This document shows, in pieces, positions 9,169 through 20,335 of a DNA stretch of 64,000 nt. The stretch comes from Bifidobacterium samirii (lineage in GTDB: Bacteria > Actinomycetota > Actinomycetes > Actinomycetales > Bifidobacteriaceae). Positions within the stretch are counted from its first letter, which is position 1. Every line of letters begins with the position of its first letter. The notes beneath the pieces were generated by a model. The model ran no database searches. It saw only the letters and a program-made list of their open reading frames with translations, and was not told the DNA's origin. The DNA is taken from the NCBI RefSeq assembly GCF_003952945.1, contig NZ_QXGK01000014.1, forward strand, positions 1 to 64,000, given 5' to 3'. The translations under genes were made by a program, and so were the position numbers.

Positions 9169-9396
9169 TCAGCCGAACATCCACAGCATGAGCTTGCCGA
9201 GGCCGAAGTCCATGCCCGTGACGAACGCCATCAGAAGCAGCACGAAGATGAACACAGCCAGAGACCAGAAGAACAGCTCCTTGGCAGTGGGGGTGACGAC
9301 CTTGCGCAGTTCGTCGATGATTTGCTTGATGAACAAACCGATGCGCATGAAGACGTTGGGTTTCTTCGCCTTGACAGTCGTGCTTGCCTTCGCCAT
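9169..9396 (-). CDS. secE: Preprotein translocase subunit SecE
   Basis: A 75-residue single-span membrane subunit of the SecYEG channel. It has a basic cytosolic start (MAKASTTVKAKKP), the amphipathic helix IKQIIDELRKVVTPTAKEL, and one membrane segment (about residues 46-66, FWSLAVFIFVLLLMAFVTGM). The start at 9396 fits the family length and has AAGGA upstream; an in-frame ATG at 9405 is possible. It precedes nusG in a two-gene operon and is itself preceded by tRNA-Trp on the same strand. Confidence 0.95.
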   Translation of the reverse strand: MAKASTTVKAKKPNVFMRIGLFIKQIIDELRKVVTPTAKELFFWSLAVFIFVLLLMAFVTGMDFGLGKLMLWMFG

Positions 9397-9440
9397 GAAA
9401 CCCATCCTTACGATTACGATCGTTTGTTGCACACGATACT

Positions 9441-9516
9441 TGGCAGGGAAGGCGGGACTCGAACCCACAACCTACGGTTTTGGAGACCGTTGCGCTACCA
9501 ATTGCGCCACTTCCCT
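9441..9516 (-). tRNA. tRNA-Trp (CCA)
   Basis: On the minus strand, AGGGAAG pairs with CTTCCCT as the 7-bp acceptor stem. The anticodon loop reads CTCCAAA with anticodon CCA, and the T arm contains GGTTCGAGTCC. Discriminator G is followed by an encoded CCA end (9443-9441). It lies just upstream of secE, as in other actinobacteria. Confidence 0.96.
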
Positions 9517-9621
9517 AGGTGAACTCTGCCGCGCCATCCTGCAAGACAGGACGCTAACGCCCGGCAAAACCGCCAAGTCGATATAGTAGCGGGTATTTCC
9601 GGTTTCGTCCAATCAACAGGA

Positions 9622-9647
9622 AATCCCGCGGCGAAAACCGCGGGATT
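9622..9647. terminator. Hairpin terminator upstream of tRNA-Trp
   Basis: AATCCCGCG and CGCGGGATT form a 9-bp stem with an 8-nt A-rich loop. It lies 103 bp past the aminotransferase stop and would insulate tRNA-Trp from readthrough. Confidence 0.6.
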
Positions 9648-9661
9648 CCAACGTTTGTTCG

Positions 9662-9698
9662 GCATGTCTCACGTCGCGTCGGCGACGGTGAGACATGC
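9662..9698. terminator. Hairpin terminator of aminotransferase gene
   Basis: GCATGTCTCAC and GTGAGACATGC form an 11-bp perfect stem about 50 bp past the stop of the gene at 9750-10961. Confidence 0.7.
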
Positions 9699-9749
9699 GT
9701 CCGACGGCCGTCCGTCAGTCAGCCGTCGAGGCGTCCGTCGGGCCGGACG

Positions 9750-10961
9750 TCAGGCGGCCCACTCCTTGAACCGGCGCATGCCCTCGGCGAGCTGGTCGTC
9801 GGCGAGCGCGTACGAGAAGCGCAGGTATCCGGGCGCGCCGAACGCCTCGCCGGGGACGGCGGCGACGTGCGCCTGGTCGAGCAGGGCGGCGGCGAGCGCG
9901 GACGAATCCTCGCACACGACGCCGTCGGGGCCGATCGGGCGGCCCAGCAGGGCGCGCACGTCGGCGAACGCGTAGAACGCGCCGGTCGGGGTCGGGCAGA
10001 CGACGCCGTCGATGGCGTTGAGCGCGGCGACGATCGCCTTGCGGCGCGCGTCGAACGCCTCGCGCATGCGGTACACGTCGTCGAGCGGGCCGGAGACGGC
10101 GGCGAGCGCGGCGCGCTGGGACACGTTGGCGACGTTGGACGTCATGTGGCCCTGCAGCTTGGCGACGGCCTTGGCGACGGGCGCGGGGGCGACCATCCAG
10201 CCGACGCGCCAGCCGGGCATCGCGTACGTCTTGGCGACGCCGTTGAGCACGATCAGCTGGTCGCGGCATTCGGGGACGGCGGCACCCACGTACGTGGTCC
10301 TGGCGCCGTCGTAGTTGAGGTGCTCGTAGATCTCGTCGGACACGATCCAGATGTGGTGTTCGATCGCCCAGCGGCCGATGCGTTCGATCGTGTCGGCCGA
10401 CCAGACGGCGCCGGTCGGGTTGTTGGGCGACGTGATGATGATCGCCTTGGTGCGCTCGGTGCGCGCCGCCTCGAGCGCGTCGAGGTCGGGTTCGAAGCCG
10501 CGTTCGCCGCCCGCGAAGACGGTGACGGGCACGCCGCCGGCGAGCTTGACGGCCTCCGGGTAGCTGGTCCAGTACGGGGTGGGGATGATGACCTCGTCGC
10601 CGTCGTTGAGCAGCACCTGGAACGTCGAGTAGACGGCCTGCTTGCCGCCATTGGTGACGACGACTTGGTCGGCGGTGACTTCGTAGCCGGAGTCGCGCAG
10701 CGTCTTGGCGGCGATGGCCTCGCGCAGTTCGGGCAGGCCGGGGGTGGGCGTGTAGCGGTAGTTGCGCGGATCCTGGACCGCTTCGGCGGCCGCGGCTACG
10801 ATGGGCGCCGGGGTCGGGAAGTTGGGTTCGCCCGCGCCGAAGCCGACGACGTCGATGCCGGCGGCCTTCATGGCCTTCGCCTTGGAGTCGACGGCCAGGG
10901 TCGCGCTCGGCGCCACGTTGTTGATACGGTCGGAGAGTGTCTGCCATTGAGCCATAGTCAT
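9750..10961 (-). CDS. aspC: Pyridoxal-phosphate aminotransferase, aspartate type
   Basis: A 403-residue class I/II aminotransferase, probably aspartate aminotransferase (aspartate + 2-oxoglutarate to oxaloacetate + glutamate). It has [12 protein letters not shown] near the N-terminus, [16 protein letters not shown], the [10 protein letters not shown] motif, [12 protein letters not shown], and [15 protein letters not shown] with the PLP lysine followed by the conserved Arg. The start at 10961 (MTMAQWQTL) has TATTCT 7 nt upstream, a leaderless pattern; the second ATG at 10955 is the alternative. Aspartate made here could supply the hom/thrB/dapE/lysA/metA genes elsewhere in the window. Exact substrate is not certain from sequence alone. 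Confidence 0.88.
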   Translation of the reverse strand: MTMAQWQTLSDRINNVAPSATLAVDSKAKAMKAAGIDVVGFGAGEPNFPTPAPIVAAAAEAVQDPRNYRYTPTPGLPELREAIAAKTLRDSGYEVTADQVVVTNGGKQAVYSTFQVLLNDGDEVIIPTPYWTSYPEAVKLAGGVPVTVFAGGERGFEPDLDALEAARTERTKAIIITSPNNPTGAVWSADTIERIGRWAIEHHIWIVSDEIYEHLNYDGARTTYVGAAVPECRDQLIVLNGVAKTYAMPGWRVGWMVAPAPVAKAVAKLQGHMTSNVANVSQRAALAAVSGPLDDVYRMREAFDARRKAIVAALNAIDGVVCPTPTGAFYAFADVRALLGRPIGPDGVVCEDSSALAAALLDQAHVAAVPGEAFGAPGYLRFSYALADDQLAEGMRRFKEWAA

Positions 10962-10974
10962 GGCCCCCAGAATA
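10961..10974 (-). promoter_or_regulatory. Leaderless -10 of aminotransferase gene
   Basis: TATTCT (10974-10969), 7 nt, then the ATG at 10961. Confidence 0.55.
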
Positions 10975-11045
10975 GTCCTGCCGTACGAAATGCCGGGGCC
11001 GTCGTCCATGATGGCGACAGGCCCGGCGGGACGCCGACGCGCCCC

Positions 11046-12176
11046 CTACACGAGGACGAGCCCGTCGCGGTGGACGAGCGGGTGCGCGTACTCCTCGCCG
11101 AGCGTCTCGCCCAGGTCGGCGGTGGTGCGACCGAGCATCTGCGGCACCTCCTCCGCGTCGTAGCCGGCGAGGCCGCGCGCCAGGTGGGTGCCGTGCTCGT
11201 CGTCGATCCACACCGGGTCGCCAGCGGAGAAGTCGCCGCGCACGGCGAGCGTGCCGGCGGCCAGCAGGCTCGCCCGGCCGCCGCGCACCGCGCGCGCCGC
11301 GCCGTCGTCGACGACGAATGTGCCGCGCGGGTCGGCGGCGAAGCCGATCCACAGCCGCTTCGACGTGTCGCGTCCGTTGACGGGCGCGAACGCGGTGCCG
11401 ACCGGGTCGCCCATGAGCGCCGGTCCGGCGTTCGACGCGCATGTCATGACGGCGGGGATACCGGATACGGCGGCCACGCGCGCCGCCTCGAGTTTGGTGA
11501 CCATGCCGCCGGTGCCGACGCCCGACGTCGACCCGCCGACCTGCACGGCGGCGAGCGCCTCGATGACGTCGGGGACGTAGCCGATGCGCTGCGAGCCGGG
11601 TTCGGACGGGGGCGCGGTGTACAGCGCGTCGACGTCGGTGAGGAGGACGAGCGCGTCGGCGCGCACGATGTTGGCGACGAGCGCGGAGAGGCGGTCGTTG
11701 TCGCCGAAGCGGATCTCGTTGCTGGCGAGCGAGTCGTTCTCGTTGACGATGGGGACGACGCCGAGGTCGAGGAGCCGGTCGAGGGTGCGCTGCACGTTGC
11801 GGTACTGCGTGGCGCGGATGGTGTCGGCGGCGGTGATGAGGATCTGGCCGACGCGCAGGCCGTGGCGGGCGAACGCGGTCTCGTACTGCGCCATGAGGAG
11901 GCCCTGGCCGACGGCGGCGGCGGTCTGCTGGGTGACGACGTCGGCGGGGCGGGCGTCGAAGCCGAGCGGTCCGAATCCGGCGGCGATGGCGCCGGAGGAG
12001 ACGAGCACGACGCGCGCGCCCTGGTGGGCGGCCGCGGCGAGGGCGGCGACGAGCGCGGTGAGCCGGTCGGCGTCGAGGTGGCCGGACGGCGTGGTCAGCG
12101 AGCTGGATCCGACTTTGACGACGATGGTCTGCGCGCCGGCGATGGCGCGGCGCACTGCGGCTTCGTTCATGGACAT
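11046..12176 (-). CDS. proB: Glutamate 5-kinase
   Basis: A 376-residue enzyme that phosphorylates L-glutamate to glutamyl 5-phosphate, the first and proline-inhibited step of proline synthesis. The amino-acid-kinase domain has VVKVGSSSLT, VLVSSGAIAAG, the VPIVNENDSLA/FGDNDRLSALVA active-site region, LLTDVDALYT and GTGGMVTKLEAA. A C-terminal PUA domain (about residues 285-365) follows, as in the E. coli enzyme. GAGAGGGA sits 6 nt before the first ATG; a second ATG is two codons on. No proA is next to it. It lies downstream of obg, but a strong terminator at 12235 separates them. Confidence 0.95.
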   Translation of the reverse strand: MSMNEAAVRRAIAGAQTIVVKVGSSSLTTPSGHLDADRLTALVAALAAAAHQGARVVLVSSGAIAAGFGPLGFDARPADVVTQQTAAAVGQGLLMAQYETAFARHGLRVGQILITAADTIRATQYRNVQRTLDRLLDLGVVPIVNENDSLASNEIRFGDNDRLSALVANIVRADALVLLTDVDALYTAPPSEPGSQRIGYVPDVIEALAAVQVGGSTSGVGTGGMVTKLEAARVAAVSGIPAVMTCASNAGPALMGDPVGTAFAPVNGRDTSKRLWIGFAADPRGTFVVDDGAARAVRGGRASLLAAGTLAVRGDFSAGDPVWIDDEHGTHLARGLAGYDAEEVPQMLGRTTADLGETLGEEYAHPLVHRDGLVLV

Positions 12177-12234
12177 GGTCGTTCCCTCTCCCCTGCTCCC
12201 GTGGCGGCTGTGGTGTCTGGTCCTATCTTGCGAC

Positions 12235-12262
12235 GACGCCTCCCTCGCGTGAGGGAGGCGTC
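12235..12262 (-). terminator. Terminator of obg
   Basis: GACGCCTCCCTC and GAGGGAGGCGTC form a perfect 12-bp stem with a 4-nt loop, 20 bp past the obg stop. Confidence 0.8.
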
Positions 12263-12282
12263 CGGATTGCGGCGGTCGCGGG

Positions 12283-14374
<2,092 letters not shown>

Positions 14375-14408
14375 GATCTGTTCCTTTCGGTGCTAGCTAG
14401 GCCTGGTT

Positions 14409-14717
14409 TCAGGCGATCGCCGTGATCTTGACGGCGGTCAGCGGCTGGCGGTGGCCCTTGCGACGGGCGACGCCGGTCTTGTTCTTGTACTTCATGATGT
14501 TGATCTTCGGGCCCTTGGCCTCGTCGTCAACAACCTCGGCCTTGACGGACACCTTCGCCAGATCGGCGGCGGCCATGGTGACCTGGGCGCCATCGACGAC
14601 GAGGGCCACCGGGAACTCCACGGTGTCGCCCTTCTTGGCGTCGAGACGGTTCACGAGGATCACGTCACCGACCTCGACCTTTTCCTGATGGCCACCGGCC
14701 TTCACAATCGCGTACAT
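14409..14717 (-). CDS. rplU: 50S ribosomal protein L21
   Basis: A 102-residue large-subunit protein beginning [18 protein letters not shown] and ending with the [15 protein letters not shown] signature. The ATG at 14717 has AAGGAATTGAGC upstream; a TTG two codons earlier is an unlikely start. It is the first gene of rplU-rpmA. The gap upstream to the rne stop is 372 bp. Confidence 0.97.
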   Translation of the reverse strand: MYAIVKAGGHQEKVEVGDVILVNRLDAKKGDTVEFPVALVVDGAQVTMAAADLAKVSVKAEVVDDEAKGPKINIMKYKNKTGVARRKGHRQPLTAVKITAIA

Positions 14718-14831
14718 GCTCAATTCCTTTTTATGGTGTTATAAAGCTACTTGCCTGACGCACGCAAGCCGCTGGTCAGACACCGACTATCTAACGTACA
14801 CCGACCCCTGTACTAACGCAAGTCAAACCCC

Positions 14832-14898
14832 GGCGTGTCAAGTGCGACACGCCACGGTCCGCGGCGCATCCGGGACACGCCCGGGATTCCCGCGGACC
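14832..14898. terminator. Double hairpin downstream of rne
   Basis: GGCGTGTC/GACACGCC (14832-14853) forms one 8-bp stem. GGTCCGCGG/CCGCGGACC (14856-14898) forms a second 9-bp stem with a nested CCGGG/CCCGG. They lie about 190 bp past the rne stop and upstream of rplU; termination of rne is the likely role. The rest of the 372-bp gap includes another inverted repeat (GGCGTCC/GGACGCC near 14932-14956) and presumably the rplU promoter, which I could not assign. Confidence 0.55.
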
Positions 14899-15089
14899 GG
14901 AGTCCGACACGCGTCCGAATGGCGTACATACGGCGTCCGCATGCTGTCTGGACGCCGTCGCGGCGCCGCCCACCGAAGCGGGTGCGGCGCCGCCGGGATC
15001 GGAGTCGTCGAGCGGGTCGGCCCGCTCCCCAGCCGGCGGACGGCCGTACACGGTCATCGCATGACCGCAGGCCGCCGCCGGCGTTCCCG

Positions 15090-18059
15090 TCAGTCGTCGA
15101 CGCCGGTCGCGGCGACCGCGGCCGCGGCGATCTGCGCCAACTTGGCCTTGACGTCCGCGGAGGAGCCCTGCGGCACCTGCACGTCGGAGCCGCGGCCGTG
15201 CTTGTTGGTCTTGACGAACGGGTCGCCGCCCTTGAGCGCGTACGGATCGTCGTAGTCCGCGCTCACGGTCGGATCCTCGTGCAGGATGAAGCCGCGGCCC
15301 TTGCAGGTCGGGCACTCCTCCGAGAACGCCTCAACCAGGCCCTGGCCGATGCGCTTGCGCGTCATCTGCACCAGACCCAGCGACGTCACCTCGGCCACCT
15401 GATGCTTGGTGCGGTCGCGCGCCAGGCATTCGACCAGCCGGCGCAGCACCAGGTCGCGGTTGGCGGGCATGACCATGTCGACGAAGTCGATCATCACCAT
15501 GCCGCCGATATCGCGCAGGCGCAGCTGGCGGGCGATCTCCTCGGCCGCCTCCAGGTTGCAGCGCGTCACCGTCTCCTCCAGCGACTTGCCCTTGCCGATG
15601 AACCGGCCGGTGTTCACGTCGATCGTGGTCATCGCCTCGGTGCGGTCGATGACGATCGAGCCGCCCGACGGCAGGTACACCTGACGTTCCATGCCCTTGC
15701 GCAGCTGCGAGTCGATCTGCCAGCGGTCGAACACGTCCTTGCCCTCGTGCTCGGCCGGATCCCAGCGCTCCAGCTTGTCGCGCAGGTCCGGGGCCATCGT
15801 CTCGAGGTACTCCTCGATGCGCTCGTACACCTTGTCGCCCTCGACGATCATCCGGGTGAAGTCGTCGTTGAAGATGTCGCGCACGACGCGGATCGCCACG
15901 TCCGGCTCGCCCTGCAGCAGCTTGGGGCGACGGCCGTGCCAGAACTCGTCGCGCTTGGCGCAGATGCGCTCCCACTGGCGCACCAGGTTCTCCAGGTCCT
16001 TGACGATCGCCTCCTCGGACGCGCCCTCGGCGGCCGTGCGGATGATCACGCCCATGTCCTTCGGCGCGATCTTGGAGACGATGTTCTTCAGACGGCTGCG
16101 CTCACGCTCCGACAGCTTGCGGCTCACGCCCGTCATGCCGCCGGACGGCACGAGCACGAGGAAGCGGCCGGCCAGCGTGACCTGCGACGTCAGACGCGCG
16201 CCCTTGTGGCCGATCGGATCCTTGGTGACCTGCACGAGCACCGGGTCGCCGGACTTGAACGCCAGCTCGATGCGGCGCGGCTGGCCCTCCAGACGCGTCG
16301 CGTCCCAGTTGACCTCGCCCGCGTACAGCACGCCGTTGCGCGCCTGGCCGATGTCGACGAACGCGGCCTCCATGCTCGGCAGCACGTTCTGCACGCGGCC
16401 CAGATACACGTTGCCGACGGTCGCGACCTCCTGGATGTCGGACACGTAGTGCTCAACGAGCACGTTGTCCTCGATCACGGAGATCTGCGTGTGGCGGCCG
16501 CGCTCGCGCACGACCATCAGACGCTCGACCTTCTCGCGGCGCGCGAGGAAATCCTGCTCCATGAGCTGCGACTGGCGGCTGCGCTCGCGACGGTTGTCGC
16601 GGCGGCGCTGCTTCTTCGCCTCGAGTCGCGTCGACCCCTCGATGTCGGTGATCTCGTCGATGTACTGCTGCTTGCGCGAACGACGCGGCGTCGCCTCCTC
16701 GGCCGGCTCCTCGCCGGAACGGGAGCGACGACGGCGACGACGGCGGGTGACGGTCGAATCCTCGTCCTCGCCCTCCGATTCGCCGCGGCGGCGACGCGAC
16801 GCGTCCTCGCCCTCGACGACCTGCTCGACGAGCTCCTCGACGACCTCGGCCTCGCGCTCCGCCTCGTTCTTGGCGCCGCGGCGACGGCGACGGCGCGAAC
16901 GCGTCGGGCCTTCGCTCAGATCCTCCTCGGTGATCGGCGCGTACGTGATCTCGTCGAGCTCGAGGTCCTCCTCGATCTGCTCGACCTCGGCGGCGGCGCG
17001 GCGCTCCTGCGCGTTCAGACGGCGCGAACGGCGCGAGCGGCCGGACGTCTCGCCGTCCGACTCGCCGCGGTCGGCCGCGCGGCCGTCACGCTCGTCGGCG
17101 TCGGCGGACTGGTCGTCGGCGCGGTCGTCGCGCGGCGACTCGGCGCTCTCGCGACGATCGTCGGACGCGGATGCGGATGCGCGGCGACGGCGGGAGCGAC
17201 GCGACGGGCGCTCCTCGCGCGCCTCGTCGGCGTCGCGATCGTCGCGATCGTCGCGCGTGTCGCGGGATGCGCGGTCGTCGGCGCGATCGTCGTCACGGTC
17301 GTTACGGTCGTTGCGGCGGTCGTCGTCACGGTCGTCGTCGCGCGCGTCGCGGGACGCGCGGGAGGACCGGGACGGGCGTTCGGCGCGCTCCGCACGATCG
17401 TCGTCGGCGGCGGCGCGACGGGAACGACGGCGTCGCGGCGTCTCCTCGACCTCGTCGTCCTCGTCGTCGCGCGACGGACGGGCGACGATCACCGGCTCCT
17501 GGAACAGCAGCGACGTCATCGGACGGATGTTGCGCGGCATGTCGTCGACCGTCTCCTCGCGCGACGAGAACGTCTCGTCGGCGGACGCCGTACGACGACG
17601 CGAACGGGTGCGCACGGCCGGCTCGTCGTCCTCGCGCGGCGACTCGTCACGGGACTCGTCGCGAGCCTCGTCGGCGGCACGCGACGCGCGCGTGCGACGG
17701 CGGGTGCGGGTCGGACGCTCCTCGTCGCCCGACTCCGGCGACGCGGCGGACGGACGGTCCTCGGACGCGTCGGCGTCGCGATCGGCGGACGCAGACGACG
17801 CGGCGGACGCGCGGCGCGACGGCGCGGCCGGCGGGGCCGGCGGGTCGAGCACCGGCACGCGCGGCTCGGCGAACAGCGGCGTATGCTCCTGGACGGTCAT
17901 CTCTACGGCGGCGCCGGCGGCACCGGCGCCACGCACGACGCGACGGCCGCCGCGACGGCGACGCGGCGCCGGGGACGCGGCCGCGGAAGAAGCGGATTCG
18001 GATGCGACGGTATCTGCGGCTGCGGCTTCGCCGAGCCCCTCGTTATTCACACTGGGCAC
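15090..18059 (-). CDS. rne: Ribonuclease E/G
   Basis: A 989-residue endoribonuclease that starts mRNA decay and processes stable RNA. Residues 1-500 are low-complexity, dominated by Arg, Asp, Glu and Ala (repeated RSRR, RDDRDD and EDE runs), placing the disordered part at the N-terminus as in other actinobacteria. The S1 domain starts near 520 (HTQISVIEDNVLVEHYV; GNVYLGRVQNVLPSMEAAF). The catalytic DNase-I-like part has TTIDVNTGRF (about 812) and MIDFVDMV (about 860). The zinc link CPTCKGRG lies near 915. The start is GTG, with GGAG 5 nt upstream. The N-terminal half is a likely platform for degradosome partners or RNA, by family analogy. Confidence 0.95.
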   Translation of the reverse strand: MPSVNNEGLGEAAAADTVASESASSAAASPAPRRRRGGRRVVRGAGAAGAAVEMTVQEHTPLFAEPRVPVLDPPAPPAAPSRRASAASSASADRDADASEDRPSAASPESGDEERPTRTRRRTRASRAADEARDESRDESPREDDEPAVRTRSRRRTASADETFSSREETVDDMPRNIRPMTSLLFQEPVIVARPSRDDEDDEVEETPRRRRSRRAAADDDRAERAERPSRSSRASRDARDDDRDDDRRNDRNDRDDDRADDRASRDTRDDRDDRDADEAREERPSRRSRRRRASASASDDRRESAESPRDDRADDQSADADERDGRAADRGESDGETSGRSRRSRRLNAQERRAAAEVEQIEEDLELDEITYAPITEEDLSEGPTRSRRRRRRGAKNEAEREAEVVEELVEQVVEGEDASRRRRGESEGEDEDSTVTRRRRRRRSRSGEEPAEEATPRRSRKQQYIDEITDIEGSTRLEAKKQRRRDNRRERSRQSQLMEQDFLARREKVERLMVVRERGRHTQISVIEDNVLVEHYVSDIQEVATVGNVYLGRVQNVLPSMEAAFVDIGQARNGVLYAGEVNWDATRLEGQPRRIELAFKSGDPVLVQVTKDPIGHKGARLTSQVTLAGRFLVLVPSGGMTGVSRKLSERERSRLKNIVSKIAPKDMGVIIRTAAEGASEEAIVKDLENLVRQWERICAKRDEFWHGRRPKLLQGEPDVAIRVVRDIFNDDFTRMIVEGDKVYERIEEYLETMAPDLRDKLERWDPAEHEGKDVFDRWQIDSQLRKGMERQVYLPSGGSIVIDRTEAMTTIDVNTGRFIGKGKSLEETVTRCNLEAAEEIARQLRLRDIGGMVMIDFVDMVMPANRDLVLRRLVECLARDRTKHQVAEVTSLGLVQMTRKRIGQGLVEAFSEECPTCKGRGFILHEDPTVSADYDDPYALKGGDPFVKTNKHGRGSDVQVPQGSSADVKAKLAQIAAAAVAATGVDD

Positions 18060-18381
18060 AATGCTCCTCGACGGCGCGCTGCAATCGCCCCGCCCTCTGT
18101 CAAGCCCGCACGGCTGTCACACCACGCTCTCACCGTGGCCGCGCATCGGTTGCGCCCGTACAAAGCACCGGTCAAAAAGTCAATGCCACGACGGCGGACA
18201 CCGGCCCTGCGGAGGTCGAACTTGCGCGCAGGGGGATCGACGCCATCGGATGCTGCGGCGGCTTGCAGAACCGCCACCACTAAGTATGGCACAACAATCG
18301 ACCGGATGTTGACGGTGGGTCACCAGCGGCGGCGGACCGCCGGCCACGGGCGGCCACCGTCCGCAGGCGACTCACCGACGT
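18060..18381. other. Gap between rne and dapE, no gene
   Basis: This 322-bp gap holds no convincing gene. It should contain the rne promoter and the end of dapE. GGCGG and CCGCC runs near 18250-18280 could pair, but the stem is weak. GAGGAG before the rne GTG is the only clear signal. Confidence 0.5.
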
Positions 18382-19635
18382 TCACTCGCCGGCGACCAGC
18401 CACTCACCGAGGATGTCGGCCATCAGCGTCAGCTCCGATTCGGCGAGCTGCTCGTCGTGCTTGTGGGCCAGCAGCGGGCTACCCGCACCCAGGTTCACGG
18501 CCGGGATGCCCAGGATCGCGAAGCGCGCCACATCCGTCCACCCCAGCTTGGCGAGCGGCTCGCGCCCCGTGCGCTCGCGCACCAGCCTGGAGAGCGACGC
18601 GGCCAGCGGCGAATCCATGCCCGGACGCGCCGACGGCGACTCGTCCTTCATCTCGATGCCGAAGCCCTCGAACATGCCGCCCGTGGCCGTATGCTCGCCG
18701 TTGCCCAGTTCGGCGCCGCAGTCCGCGCCCATCATCAGCGCCTTCGCCTCCGGCAGCGTCTTGTCCGGCGCGAACCGGTAGTTGACGTGCACGCGGCACT
18801 CGTCCGGGATCACGTTCGTGCCCTTGCCGCCCGAGATCAGCGTCGCGTTCACGCCCTCCCGGTACGTCAGGCCGTCCACCGGCACGTCCGCCGGCTCGTA
18901 CGCGGCCAGCCGGCGCAGGATCTCCCCCGCCTTGTGGATCGCGTTGTCGCCCATCCACGCACGCGCCGAATGCGCCGCCGTGCCGTGCGCGACCACGTCG
19001 AAGCGCATCGTGCCGTTGCAGCCGCCCTCGATGCCGCAGTCCGTCGGCTCGCCGATGATCGCAAAATCGCCTTCGATCCAATCCGGATGCGCCTCGACGA
19101 CCTTCCTCAGGCCGTTCTTCTCCGCCACGACCTCCTCATGGTCGTAGAACACGTACGTCAGGTCGTAGCGCGGACGCACCGCCACGTCGTCCAGCACCGC
19201 CGCCAGATACAGCATCACCGCATCCGACGCCTTCATGTCGGTCGCGCCGCGTCCCCACATCACGCGGTCGTGCGGGAACGCCGCCGCCACATCCTCGCGG
19301 ATCAGCGGATCGCCCGGCTCCAGCCAGCGCGGCGGGAAGTTGTCGATCACCGGCACCACGTCGAGATGGCCGGCGAGGATGACGCGGCGCTCGCGTCCGA
19401 ACGCGGTCGACGCGACGATCGTGTCGCCGTGGCGGCGGACGGTCAGATGCGGCTGGGCCTGGAGGAACCGTTCGACCGCGTCGGTGAGCGGTCCTTCGTC
19501 GTCGCTGACCGAATACGAGGCCATGAGCTGTTCGGTGAGTGCGGCGAGCGCCTGCGCGCGCGTCGCCGTCGCCTTGTCGAATCCGATCTCGCGGACGGTC
19601 TGCAGGGCGAGGGTGTTGGTGGTGGCGTCTGTCAT
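18382..19635 (-). CDS. dapE: Succinyl-diaminopimelate desuccinylase
   Basis: A 417-residue M20-family metallo-hydrolase that removes succinate from N-succinyl-LL-diaminopimelate on the way to meso-DAP and lysine. It has GHLDVVPVIDNFPPRW, WGRGATDMKASDAVMLYL (metal-bridging Asp), YDHEEV with the catalytic/ligand glutamates, GEPTDCGIEGGCNGT and GTAAHSARAWMGDNAIHK (dimerisation lid). The C-terminal metal His is in LLAHKHDEQL. The start at 19635 is set by TACGAT 7 nt upstream; ATG 19644 is within that hexamer. Other M20 members such as ArgE are similar, but the actinobacterial DapE pattern fits best. lysA, further along, completes lysine synthesis. Confidence 0.88.
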   Translation of the reverse strand: MTDATTNTLALQTVREIGFDKATATRAQALAALTEQLMASYSVSDDEGPLTDAVERFLQAQPHLTVRRHGDTIVASTAFGRERRVILAGHLDVVPVIDNFPPRWLEPGDPLIREDVAAAFPHDRVMWGRGATDMKASDAVMLYLAAVLDDVAVRPRYDLTYVFYDHEEVVAEKNGLRKVVEAHPDWIEGDFAIIGEPTDCGIEGGCNGTMRFDVVAHGTAAHSARAWMGDNAIHKAGEILRRLAAYEPADVPVDGLTYREGVNATLISGGKGTNVIPDECRVHVNYRFAPDKTLPEAKALMMGADCGAELGNGEHTATGGMFEGFGIEMKDESPSARPGMDSPLAASLSRLVRERTGREPLAKLGWTDVARFAILGIPAVNLGAGSPLLAHKHDEQLAESELTLMADILGEWLVAGE

Positions 19636-19648
19636 GCGTCCCATCGTA
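19635..19648 (-). promoter_or_regulatory. Leaderless -10 of dapE
   Basis: TACGAT (19648-19643), 7 nt, then the ATG at 19635. Confidence 0.5.
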
Positions 19649-19666
19649 GGCGGGCCGCGGCACGGG

Positions 19667-19699
19667 CCGCCCCGCCCGCCTACGTGGTGAGACGGTCCG
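19667..19699. repeat. 33-bp direct repeat flanking array B, left copy
   Basis: Matches 20221-20253 at 31 of 33 positions, including an unbroken CCTACGTGGTGAGACGGTCC. The two copies bracket array B in the same orientation. Confidence 0.8.
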
Positions 19700-19738
19700 T
19701 CCGTCTGCGCCGATCCGCCGGCCGACCCGTACGGATGA

Positions 19739-20197
19739 ACGGATTGCGACGCCGCCGGCCCGTGTTGCGTCGCAATTTGTAACGTCCGCGCCGCCCGTAT
19801 ACAGACTGCGACGCTGACGCTCCGTTTCGCGTCGTAATCCGTAACGTCCGCACCGCCCATATGCAGATTGCGACGCTAACGGGGTGCGTTGCGTCGCAAC
19901 CTGTACATGAATCCCCACGGGTAAACGGATCGCGACGCTGACGGCCTGCGTCGCGTCGTAATCCGTCACAACCCGTACAGATCATCGGTTTCCATACCGA
20001 CGCCGCCCCGCCAATCCCCTCTCATGTCGCAATCGGTAAGATTCCCGCCTGTCGTATGCGGATTGCGACGCTGACGGCCCGTTTTGCGTCGCAATCCGCA
20101 TGAGAATCCTGTCCGATGACCAGATTGCGACGCTAACGCCCCGTTTTGCGTCGCAATCCGTAATGTTCCGCCGGTTTCCGTACAGATTGCGACGCCG
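19739..20197. repeat. 62-bp-period inverted-repeat array B (8 units)
   Basis: GCGACGC cores start at 19746, 19808, 19870, 19932, about 19997 (degenerate), 20065, 20127 and 20189, so steps are 62 bp except around the degenerate fifth unit. The order of arms is reversed compared with arrays A, C, D and E (ATTGCGACGCTG then TTGCGTCGCAATC on the plus strand), so the array lies in the opposite orientation. It sits between the divergent genes dapE and the AEC transporter and is flanked by 33-bp direct repeats. Confidence 0.85.
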
Positions 20198-20220
20198 ATG
20201 GCGGCGGCCGCACCGCCGGA

Positions 20221-20253
20221 CCGCCCTGCCCTCCTACGTGGTGAGACGGTCCG
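20221..20253. repeat. 33-bp direct repeat flanking array B, right copy
   Basis: Same orientation as 19667-19699 with two mismatches. It lies 82 bp before the AEC transporter start. Confidence 0.8.
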
Positions 20254-20335
20254 GCGGCGATGTCAACGGCGGTGCCATGATGGTGCGGGTCGGTTCGACG
20301 GGAAGCGATGGACGAGTGATGGAAGGGAGCGGGTC

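Noticed and set aside
14835-18785. 1316-codon open frame opposite rne
   Set aside because: Low-complexity shadow of rne codons on the other strand, with no recognisable domain or ribosome-binding site.
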